A DNA stretch of 64,000 bases from Amoebophrya sp. A120 (taxonomy: Eukaryota; Sar; Dinophyceae; Syndiniales; Amoebophryaceae), in contig CAJINV010000005.1 in NCBI GenBank assembly GCA_905178155.1, forward strand, positions 7,045,831 to 7,109,830. The letters run 5' to 3'. Below the pieces are notes generated by a model. That model searched no databases. It worked only from the letters and a program-made list of their open reading frames with translations, and was not told the DNA's origin. Below, piece by piece: positions 33,638-45,600 of the stretch (position 1 is the stretch's first letter; every line of letters begins with the position of its first letter). Both the position numbers and the translations under genes were made by a program.

Positions 33638-36600
33638 ATGCTCTCCGACACACTCCCCGCGTTTCAGCGAGGGTGCTCGGAGGGCACCAATGCCGCCGAG
33701 ATCGCCGCGACAACAGATACAAATAACCTGGACCGTTCCAACTCTTTCGCAAATTTGAACGCGACATTTCGAAATTTGGGGAGAAAAAAACGGATCGAAT
33801 CTCTCGAGTTCGTCGACGATCTCCACGATGACATCGCCTCGTTCCTCACGAAAGCGCACTGCGAGGCGGATGTTTTGAAATATCTGGAGGGGCAGTTGGT
33901 CTACAGCAGACCAACCTGGCTGGATAAGGACAGGTGGCTGAAGGTGATATGCATTACAAAAGTATCGTACTTCTACGATAAATCGCATCATAAATTTTCC
34001 CAACAACCAAAGTGCAATTTGTCATGCTGGACGAGGTAGAAAGTTAGATTTCGATTTTCGATGCCTGCCTGCCATTACTACGAGTGCGATACTTTTGCAC
34101 GGGATAGGTGAAGAACAGCATCTATTCCAGTTGTCAGGATCATGAAGTCGCCGAGAGTTGTCAGGGCAGCTTGTCTCCGACGAAAACTTCTGGTGACGAC
34201 GCTGGCAAGACCGGTAGTGGTACATCATCATCATCATTTTCATCAACTTCTTCGTCTTCTACATCCAGTACCAGTTCTGCCTCCAGCACAAATAAGCCCT
34301 CCCGCGAGCAAGTCCTCTCCGCGATTAAGAAGCGAAAGCACTCGAGGTTTTTCTGGGACGCGACCCGACCGGAGGATTTCAAAAATGTCAGGCGAGTTTT
34401 CGGCGGCCCGCCGTTTTCTAGTGAGGTCCGGTGGCCGAAGGTGGTGCACGAGAAAACGTGGGAGCAGTTCGCGAGCTCCTCGGCGACGAATCCGCACTGT
34501 AGTACGCCAAATGGCGTGGGGACGACAATCGGGCCGCTGCACGATGTGGCAGAGGAGGAGGAGGCGAGTCACAGTGTGGACATCAAGGAACAGCTTCCCG
34601 CTGGAAGTACTTCTACTCCAAATAACAGGACGACGACGACAGCTGCGTCTCCTGGTGGTGCTGCTGCAAGTTTAAGTTCAAGCACCGCCACTCCGTCAAA
34701 AATTCCACCTTCTAACCGCCCTAACTCCGGTGTTTTTCGTGTGCCGAGTGGTAACAACCCGCTGTCCACAAGGAACACGCCATCGAGGACAGCTTTGAAG
34801 CTAAAACCGCTGATGCTGTCCCCCAGTGGCAATGCTACAGGTACTAGTTCGTCTTCAGCAGCAGGATTAGCATCTACTTCAAATCAGCCTCTATCAAGTT
34901 CCTCCGCCGCCTCCTCCTCCACACCGAATAAAGGCCTAGCCTCGAGCCACCGACCCCCGAGTGCTGGGCCGCGTGTAGGTGGACGAGGATCAGCTGCTGG
35001 CGCAACGTCAAGGCCCGGACTAGTACTCAATTCCGATGACGATGATGATCCAAACCTAGAAACTGATCCGGAGCACAGTCCAGAGGAGGATCTGGAGTTT
35101 GAGGTCAAAAAAACGCCGAACAAAACAAGTCCAGGCAAGAATAAAGCAATTTTCAAGGAAGGCAGTCACAAGAGGGAAGACAGCTTTTCCCTGTTGGATC
35201 ACGCCTGCGACTCTTTCAGTGCGTCTCGAAGATACGTCGGAACCTGCGCGAGAGTGATGAATTCGGACGTCGCGACCGGTGGCTCAACATCTTCTTCGTC
35301 TGGCAGTGGGAGTTCGAACAATTCCAGTAGTTCCTCTTCCAATGCCTGGGACCGGGAAAACGCCGGAAAGACGATTCTCCCCACCAGTTTAAGGGATCCG
35401 CAGGACTTGTTGCAGTTTACAAGCTACGAATTGCAAAAGTATCGTACTAGATAGTACTAGTAGGAACTGCATTACAAATTTCCTCAGCATGAGAAATCAA
35501 ATTTGTGATGCGGATTTACGTTAAGAAATAGACTTGTATGTAATGTCGATGACTGCAATTACTACAAGCGCGATACTTTTGCAGTTCATACAAGCTGCTT
35601 CGAGTCGGGAAATTTAAAGTACGCCTGTTTCCGCGGGGTCGTGAAGAGGGTGGTGGACGATAGTGGAGGTAGTAGTTCTGGTGTTCTGCAGCATCCTTTA
35701 GCAGCAGCAGCCGCTGCGGGTGCGGCCTCGACGAATTCGTCGTCTTCCGGTGGACGAGCACCAGGTCCTGGGGCTGACAGCACGAGTGGTTTGGGAACGA
35801 CATCAAATGGTCTTCACCCCACGCCTCTCGTAGGGTATAACACCTACATTCCGGTTTACGATTTAGTCCTTGACCACGACACAAATTCTCTCGGGCATGT
35901 CCAGTGGTTCAATTTCGCTTGTCGCGGCTTCAAGCGGGCCCAGACGATCCGGTTCCGGATCATCAACGCATGCAAGGGGGCTAGTCTCTTCCAGATGGGG
36001 ATGCGACCGCTAGTGTGGAGCGAAACGCACGCAATGAAGATGTTCGCGGCGGGGGATAATAGAGGATCTTCGAATTCATCGGGTAGTAGTAGTGGTTCTT
36101 GTACTGGCGCGAAGCAGGAACATCAAAACAGTGGCAATTATGCAGGCACACAACAAGACGGAGGTGCTGCAACTTCGGATGTGGAGCCAACTTCTAGTTC
36201 TAACTCTGCGCAACAACAGCAGACCCACATGTTCACGAAGCGCTCCGGTGGTGTCACAACGGAGGTCCCGACAAACAACCTCGACCCGTTTTCCTCCTCA
36301 GAACTGTTACCAAAACTCTGGCGCCCGATGGGAGAAAACATCACCTACGCGCGGAATAAGATTCCAAGGGCGGTCAGGGCACAAATGCAGTTCACCGGCG
36401 GGGGAGGAGGGAACAATAGCAACAATTCCAATAACGGAGGAGGAGGTTCATCTTCCACCCAGAATCTATTCGGGCGAACTAGCAGTCAAAATCACGGAAC
36501 AGGTGGTCCCAATCCTGGTCTGATGAACAATGGAGATATCTTCTCCTTGGTGAACTCTGGGAATAACAATAGCAACGGAACGAATAGCAACAGTTCTTTC

Positions 36601-39600
36601 GGTGGTTCCATGGGCAATGACAACGAGGACAAGGACGGGCAGGACCAGGATAATTACAGTGCAGCAGGACCACAGCACGGGAACAGCGGAGGTGGAGGCT
36701 CCTCCCAGCAAAGGGAACGCTCCTCCACTAGGCGGACTTTCGGCGGAGGGAACAACAACAGTAATCAGAACAGCAGTAACCATCAAAACAGCAACAACCC
36801 AAACAACAACTATTTCACGCTTTCCTTCGACATTACCTTCGAATACGACAATATCCCACGAAAAAACTGTTTCACTGTGATGGTTTTGCAAGATCTGCAT
36901 TACAAGTTTGCTACACATGACACAGAAAACTTGCCATGCGCGCTTCCCAAGGGAAAACACGCTTAAAAATCCATTGTGTTGCAGGTGTAGCAAGACAAAC
37001 ACTTTGGTGTTTTGTTCTCTGCATCACAGGTTCACAGTGAAACAGTTTTTTCGTGGGATAGACAACGATGTCTGCTTTATCGCGTACACGTATCCGTACA
37101 CATATTCTTCCCTCCGCACCCTACTCCGCATATCACAGGAAAAAGTGTTAACGCTAACGCAGTTTGTGATGCAGCAACGCATCACAAAACGCGCCAGAAT
37201 TTGTCATGCATAGCATGCATATTGGGCCACATTTGTGATGCATGACTGCCATCTGGTAAAACCGTTAACGTATAGCGCTTTTTCTTGTGATGGCGCACGA
37301 TCCAAACCGACGAGCAGTACGCGGAGAAAGCGAAATTGATGCGGAGACGACCGTATCCTGTGCAAAAGTATCGTACATGTGGTAGTAATTGCGTTTATGC
37401 ATTGCAAATCTCCATCCCAAGGTAGAACAGCATGACAAACTCAATTTGTCATGCTGAGCTAATTTGTATTGCAATTGCTACTACTACGATACTTTCGCAG
37501 TTCATAGACCGCTCTGTCAAACGCTCGGCCGGGCGGAAGTGGATTTGTTGTCCATCAGTAATTGGACCGTGCCAATTATCCAAGGAAAAAAGTGTGTAAG
37601 TTTATTACTTTTTTGCAGGAACAGCATCACAGATTTGTTTTGCATGACAGAGAAAACCTGTTATGCGTAGCGAGTAAGCCTCTGATGCATATCCAGCATG
37701 ACAAGTGTCATTGTATTGCAGCATCTGAAAGACAAAGTTACACTTACACAGTTTTTTTCTTGCATACCAAGGGAGGACAAACGGTACGTCGTCATTTCCT
37801 CTCGCGTCCACCCGGGTGAAGCGAACGCGTCGTGTATCCTGTGTAAGAACGTCCACACTGCATAGTTGTGATGCAAATCCGCCATGACAGAAGATTTGTG
37901 ATGCCCATCTCCATGACAGGTATTTCCAATCGTCTTTTGACATTTGTAATGCTGTGAACAGGATGAGAAAGCGGCTTTCTCATGCGGCTTCCCTTGCTAC
38001 TCAGCACTACACTGCAGGTGAAAATTTGTTATGCGCAACTACTCCTAAAACTTAGAGATTTGTGTTGCAGATTTACCAACTTGACTATGAAGTCGGGACG
38101 TTTTTTGTCAGGATATCGCGGTTGATGCACGGGTTTCTCAACTTCATCCTGTCCAACACCCCAGAAGCGCAGGTGCTGCGGTCGCACTTCATCTTCAAAA
38201 TTGTGCCGATGCTGAACTTATGCATTGCAAAAGCATCGTACTAGACCTAGTGAAAATCGCATGACAAATGTCCTCCGCATGAAGAATGGAATTTGTCATG
38301 CTGATTGACCTTGCGGATCAGATTTGTAATGCATGACTGCAATTAGTTTTAGTACGAGTGCGATACAACTTTTGCAATGCATAGAACCCCGATGGGGTGA
38401 TATCTGGGAACTACCGGTGCAGTCTCGCGGGTGTGGATTTGAACCGGCAGTGGCGGTTCCCGGACCCGGTTTTGGTATGAAAGCGCACAACTGCCCCTGC
38501 CCTTCATTTGTCATGCAAAATTCCAAAGCCACCCTTTGTCTGTTAGCACTGTTTGCACGACAGATTCCGGAATCCAAAACAGAATTACTAGAATCCGCTA
38601 GAAGGAATTAATTTGTCGTGCGAAAGTAAGCGGCATCCTTGCCAGCGCTTGTGTAATACTGTTCATGCAACACAAATGAGGCGGGGGAGGGGGAGTTGTG
38701 CATTCTCATACGTGGATCAATCTGTCTACGAGTTGAAGCGAATCCTGCAGAAGTTGAAAAAGCAGCTGGTCCTGTACTTGGACTTGCACGGGCACAGCAG
38801 GCAGACGAATTTGTTTGCGTACGGGTGCTCCACCTACCCCTCGACGGATCACCGGTTCTACACGGTTCGGATGTATCCGAAAATTTTGTCGGTCCTAGCG
38901 CCGGAATTCTCGTACCAAAACTGTTGCTTTGGCCACGGCGGGAACCAGAAGCGGGGCACAGGCCGAGTGGTAGTAGCGCGAGACATTGGGCTAGTGGAGG
39001 CGTTTACCATAGAAGCGTCGTTTTTCGGGGCAATCAGCACGGTCGGGGAGGAGGAAGTAGCGGCCGCAAATAGCGGTGCTGGTGGAAAGAATGGTGCTGG
39101 GAACAAGGCGATGGCGTCGAGCTCGGATGGTACAGGTTGAAAACGTTTCCGTTTGTTTTTTTTTTTTCGTAGCTGCCATTCAGTGACGTGCATGACTGGT
39201 TCCACCCGCTACAACGCATGAAGAAATAGCACGGATGAAGAAAATTTTTGATTGCAAACTGTCCAAGATGAACAAGGCAGCTCAAGGCGTCATGAACTAA
39301 AATCTAACAGACGAAGCCACCGCGGCTAAAAATCAAGAAAACGACGACGGGGGGTCGGACGGCGGGAAAGGTTCTGACGCGGAAGACGAAGACGAGGATC
39401 AGATTCTGGATGAAAAGCAGCAAAAGGAGCAGAAAAAGAAAAAAATGCTGATCCAGCAGAAGATTATCCCATTCACACCCCACAAACTCTCCACTCTCGG
39501 CGCAACCTTGGCAAGGGGGTTGCTGATCCACTTCCACCTAGCGAGGGAAGTGAACAACTACCAATTAAACAAGTCCACTTTCCGCTCGAGCATCGGGGGT

Positions 39601-42600
39601 GCCGCGGGGAACAATAACCAGAAAAAAGACAACGCGGAAAAGAACTCACCCTCGAAAAAGAAAAAGTCGATTCAGAACGGCGCGCCTTCTGGGTCCCCTT
39701 CGGATGATGTGACAGAGGTGGAAGTGGAGGAGGGGATGGCGGGGGGTAAAGGCGGCGGTTCGCCGAGTAAGGAAAAGAAAAAGAAGAAATCGTCGAGTCC
39801 GAAGAAGAGTGCGAGTAGTGCGGGGCTGAAGGTAGAGTGATGGATGTTTGTTTTGGTCTTTCGGACGTCATTATGCTTGTGCGCTAGCATTCCCGTGCTG
39901 GAAATTTTGCATGAGAAAGAACTTTTCCAAGTTCTGTCGTCTTGTCATGTAAATAAATCTTTCCCGCCCTTTACACTCTCACTCTTCACACATTAGGCTG
40001 CCGCCTCCGCTGGTGACCTGAACATGAATTACTCCCCATCCAAATCCGGCTCGCCTTCGAAAACTAAATCCTCGCCAAGCAAGAAGAAAACAAAAGCGAA
40101 AAAGAAGAAGAAAAAATCCTCCTCCACAACAAATTTGAACGGCGACAACGAGGATGCCGAAGGGGAGGAGGAGGACGTCGACGGAGGAAACGAGAACGGC
40201 GAGCAGTCCGGTGAGGAAGAGAACGAAAATGAACCGGATAACGACCCCGCGAACCCCGAAGAGGAACAAGAAGCGGATGTTGAGGAAAATGATGAAGATC
40301 TTCTATCCCCTAAGAAGCCAAAAGTACCAAACCCGGACGATCTCGACGATCCCGACACGGCTGAACCAGACGAGGACGATCTCGATGAAGTTTTTCTATT
40401 GGAAGAGGACAACTGCATAGAAAATGAAAACCTGTCCGACGAACAGAAGAAAAAAATCCATGGCATAACTTCCGGGGAAGGAACCAGCTCCAGTGAAACG
40501 GAGTGCTTTACCAATTCCGATCAGGACCAAAACAAGGCTGCAAAAAGTATAACGGGTAGTACTACGACGAGTCCGTCGAAAGAGAAGGAGCAAGGGTCTA
40601 CTAGTTCCACAGTCGCTGGTACTTCTAGCCCATCAAAGGAAAAGTCCGTGACATTAATGCCAACAAGTCCGAAGCGGAATAAGGAAAGCAGCGCCAAAAA
40701 CCACTCAGAACATCAAGCAAACATGGCCCTGCTGCACGCGAATCGAAATATTATTCCGAGCGACGGGTTGGAAAACGAAGTATCCACTGCAAATATGTCT
40801 CGGTCTAAGGAAACTTGTAATGCTAGTTTGTGAATCATGGGCGTGCAACTCGCTTGCGTAGCCACGCGTGACAAGTTTCTGGACACCTTTATGCTTCGCT
40901 TTCCGCATGGCAAGCTGCACTTTCGCATGACAGGCAAACGGCTTTATTTTTCGTCCTGCCCACGCATTACAGATTCAGCTGTCATGTGAGACAAGCATGA
41001 CAAACTTGCACTCTTCCAGACTCAGACATATTTGCAACCCATACGAAGCCATCCCGGACGACATCCGGCTTTTCGACTTTATTCCCTGAAAATTAACCAT
41101 CCCCATCCAATTTGTCATGCAAAACATGTAGCAAAGTGTGTGTTTGTCATGCAAAAACTGGACGGGGATGGTTAATTTTCAGGGAATAGACTTCTTAACC
41201 ATAGAGCGCGAACAGCAGTGGCTCGCGCAGCAGCGGGGGGAAACGATCGCGAACACGAAGGCGTTATGGATTGCAAGTATGTCTAGGTCTGGAAAGTTGT
41301 GATGCTAGTTTGCGAATCAGAAACAATCCCCAATTTGGGGAAGCACATGACAAGTTTCTGAGCAGCTAGGTCTTGCGTAAACTGCATGAGAAAGTCCGTT
41401 TTTGCATTACAAAAAAATGACGCGGTAGCGCAATATGCATGACAGATCTTTCTCTCCTGTCAGCAGAGCATTACAGATCTGGCAATCTCCCAGACCCAGA
41501 CATTTTTGCATTTGATAGGCGTTTATGACGGCGAAGGGACTGAGTAGCTCTTTGGCGCTGGGCTTGTTCCCGACGAAAAAATCGCTGTTATTGGCAAGTA
41601 GCAGTAAAACCTTGGAGAACTCGGCGGAAAATGCAAACGAAAAAGAGCCAACCGAGAATGCAGATAACGGAACCAAACCAGCCACTACTACAGCAGTAGC
41701 AGATAGTTCATCCAAACCGCCTAAACCACTGCTATCCCGCTCCTCCACTTTAGAAACCACGGCTTCCGGCACAACAAATTCTGACCCACTGCAGGCGTTA
41801 TGAACTGCAAAAGTATCGCACTCGTATAAATGCATGACAAATTCCCTCAGCATGAGAAACGAAATGCGTAATGCGGATTTACCTTGAGAAAGAAATTTGT
41901 AATGCATGACTGCAACACGAGTTTGATTCTTTTGCACAGGATAGGCTTCATCCTCCAGCAAAACGTCCGAAGATAAGGACACGACGGCCCAAGATACCCT
42001 GTGTAAAAACGTCCCCACCCCATAGTTGTCATGCAGACTTGTGATTACAGGAAACTTTGTACTGCGCATCTCCATGAGAGGCAGTTCAGTCGCGTTTTGG
42101 AATTTGTAATGCTGTAAACAGGATAAAGAGATGGGTTTGTGATGCGGTTACTCGTGCTAACATGCACTACACTACGGACTGCAACTTTTCATGCGTGGCT
42201 CCCAAAACTCTTTGATTTGCGTTGCTAAGTTCCCATCTTGACTCGGGTGGGGACGTTTTTACATGGGATACAAGAAGTGGACAAGAACAACAAGAATCTG
42301 ATGCAAAACATCTCCGTGGAGCAATTAATGAAAGAGATTCAGGTCGAGTCGCAACAGCAAGCGGAGGCGAAGAAGCAGAAAAAGCGGGAAAAAGATTTGC
42401 CCCCAGACCCAAGTGACGAGTTAGACGAGGGAAGTGATTCGAACCCCTCGGGGGATAACTTATCTCCCGAAAAATTAAGGAAAATGCGGGAGAAGATGGG
42501 CTCGCGCGGGGAGGGACGGAGCAACAGCAGCTCGCCCAACAAAATTAAACGGACATCAACTGGCAATCGAGGGAACGGTAGTAGCAGCTTCAACCGCGGC

Positions 42601-45600
42601 GGGCATTTTCACGGGATCATGCGGCACTATCTGCAGGTCTATCCCACGAAAAAAGAAAAACTGTTTCACTGTGATGATTTTGCAATATCTGCATCACAAG
42701 TTTGTTACACATGACACAGAAAATTTGCCATGCGCGCTTCCCAAGGGAAGACACGCTGAAAAATCCAATGTCTTGCAGGTGTAGCAAGACAAATCGTTCT
42801 GTGCTCCATTCTTTGCATCACAAGTTCACAGTGAAACAGTTTTTTCTTGCGATAAGGTCCGGAATTTGTTCAATGCGAAGGAAGATTTGGCCTTGAGACA
42901 GCAGAAAATGTCTTTACTAAACCGCATCGTCGCGTTATCCTGAGTAAAAATGTCCCTACCCCAGAGGTGTCATGCAGATTTGCGATGACAGGAAGACTTG
43001 TAATGCGCATCTCCATGAGCATGAGAGGCATTACCAGTCGCGTTTGAAAATTTGTAATGTTGCAAACAGGATAAGAAGATGGATTTGTGATGCGGTTTTC
43101 CGTGCTAACAATGCACTACACTACGGACTGCAACTTGTCATCCGTGGCTCCCAAAACTTCTGGATTTGTGTTGCTACGTCCCCAACTTGCCTCTGGTGTG
43201 GGGACGTTTTTACTCAGGATACGCGTTCGGCCGAACCACCTACATCGCGAAGAACAGCGGGGGGGCAGCACCGGTATGGATTGTAAAAATGTCTGGGTCT
43301 GGAAGGTAGGTTGGAACTTGTCATGCTAGCTTTCCATACCTATAAAATCTGTATTGCATAACCAACAAAAGGCGCAGCCTCTTTTGTCATGCAAAAACGC
43401 AGTTTCTCATGCGGATTGCCTATGAGAAAGCGTTTTGGGAAGTTGGCATGCCGGACTGCATTCGGCAGTGTTTTCATCGTGCACATTTTAGCATCACAAG
43501 TTTCCAGACCCAGACATTTTTGCACTTGATAACCGGGTGGAACAAACAACTCCCCGCTGACTGGCGTGCTCGGGACTTCTATGGATTGCAAAAGTGTCTG
43601 GGTCTGAAAGGTTGGAACTTGTGATGCTAACTTTGGACTCTAAAAAATTCTGTATTGCATGACCAGCAAGAGGAGTCCGATTTGTGCTACGCGTGGAGGG
43701 CATTTGTCATACGGAATAGGCATCAGGAAGTCCTCTAAAAATCTGTGATGCTAGGGCTTCCATGACGGACATTCTGTGTCATGCAAAAACAGCATAACAA
43801 ATTTCGGATTCTACTTCCAGACCCAGACATCTTTGCATTTCATAGCTTCTGTGTCCATGCCGTCTTTGTTGAGTCAAACGGGGGGTCCGTTTGGCGGAGC
43901 AGGAGGTTCCACGCACGGCGTCGAGGAGCTTGTGGATTTTATGCATTGCAAATATGTCTGGGTCGTCTGGAAGATTGTGAGATTTCTCATGCTAGTTTGG
44001 CATGACTCTGAACTCTGTATTGCGTGGCCACGAAGACCTTCTCTTGTCTGTCATGCAAAAACGATGTTTCTCATGCGGAATACGCAACACAGAGCCACGG
44101 GAAAATCTGTCATGCTTGGCGGTGCATTAGCACGTGCGCTTCCTGTTCACTGACATGCATCACAAGTTTCCAGACCCAGACATAATTTTTGCACTTGATA
44201 GGTTTATTCAACGAACATAACATCACGGCGGATGACCTTGCGCAGGCGGGGCGGGTGAACGGCGGCAGCAACAGTCCACTCTTACAATCCAAAATTAACA
44301 GCCTGATTCAATTATGCAATGCAAAAGCATCGTATTCTAGTGTGAATTGCATTACAAATAGTTTCCTCAGCATGACACACGCAGTTTGTAATGCTGTTTT
44401 ACCTTAAGAGGAAGATTTGTCATGCTTATTTGCAATTAGTACGAGTGCGATGCTTTTGCATAGGATATCAATCCCACGAGCACCAGTCGTTGGCTGCTAC
44501 CGCGGGGGACTTTTTCCGAAGGGACAATATTCTGGGTTAAAACGTCGCCACCCCAGAGTTGTCATGCAGATTTGCATCCAGAGAAACATTTGTGATGCGG
44601 GACTCCATGAGAGGCATTTCTAGTTGTGTTCTGGAATTTGTAATGCTGGAAACGGGATGAGCAGATGGATTTGTCGTGATGCGGCTGTCTTTCTTGCGGA
44701 CCGGCACTACACTACGCACTGCATCTTGTCATGCGTGGCTCCCAGAACTTCTAGATTTGTGTTGCTAAGTTCCCACCTTGACTTCTGGGGCGGGTACGTT
44801 TTTAAACAGGATAGACAACGGTACGGATTTATCCAATGCGTTGGCCGGCGCAGCTGTGGTGGCAGAAGGAGCTGGTGTTGGTCTGAACAACAATAATCCC
44901 GGCACGACGGCGGCAGGAGGTCTTGCGAACGCTAGTAACTCCTCCCCGATAATCGTCCAGCCTGCAGCGGAGACTGGTTCGAGGTGGAATTTTATGAACT
45001 GCAAAAGTATCGCACTCGTATAAATGCATTACAAATTTCCTCAGCGTGAGAAATAAAATTTGTAGTGCGGATCGACCTTAGAAAGAAGATTTGTAATGCA
45101 TGACTGCAATACGAGTGCGATGCTTTTGCACACGATAAATTTGCCCCAGATGGGAGGTGGAGCTAACGGAACGAGCAGAAGATCATCCTCCGGCGCGATC
45201 AAAACCTCGAGCAATTACGGCCAGAGTTATCAAATGCAAATATTCTGGGTCTGGAAACTTGTAATGCTGGGTTGGGAATAGCGATAGTGAATGCCCTGTA
45301 ATGCACAGCCAAGCATGAGAAATATCTGCGCTGCTTAGTGTTGCGCTTTTCGCATGATATGCACGACAAGCAAAGGAGTGTCTCTTCTTGGACACGCATC
45401 GCAAATCCTTCAGTCATGCCAGACAAGCATGACAAACCTTGCATCCTTCCAGACCCAGACACATTTGCAAAGCATAAGAGCCCGAAAAAAACGAAGAAAA
45501 GGAAAAAATGGGTCTCGCCGGTGATTGAAACCGCGATGAAGTTTTTGCACAACACGACAGGGGATGGTGGGGATGCTGACGGGCTGAATGTTGGCGATAA

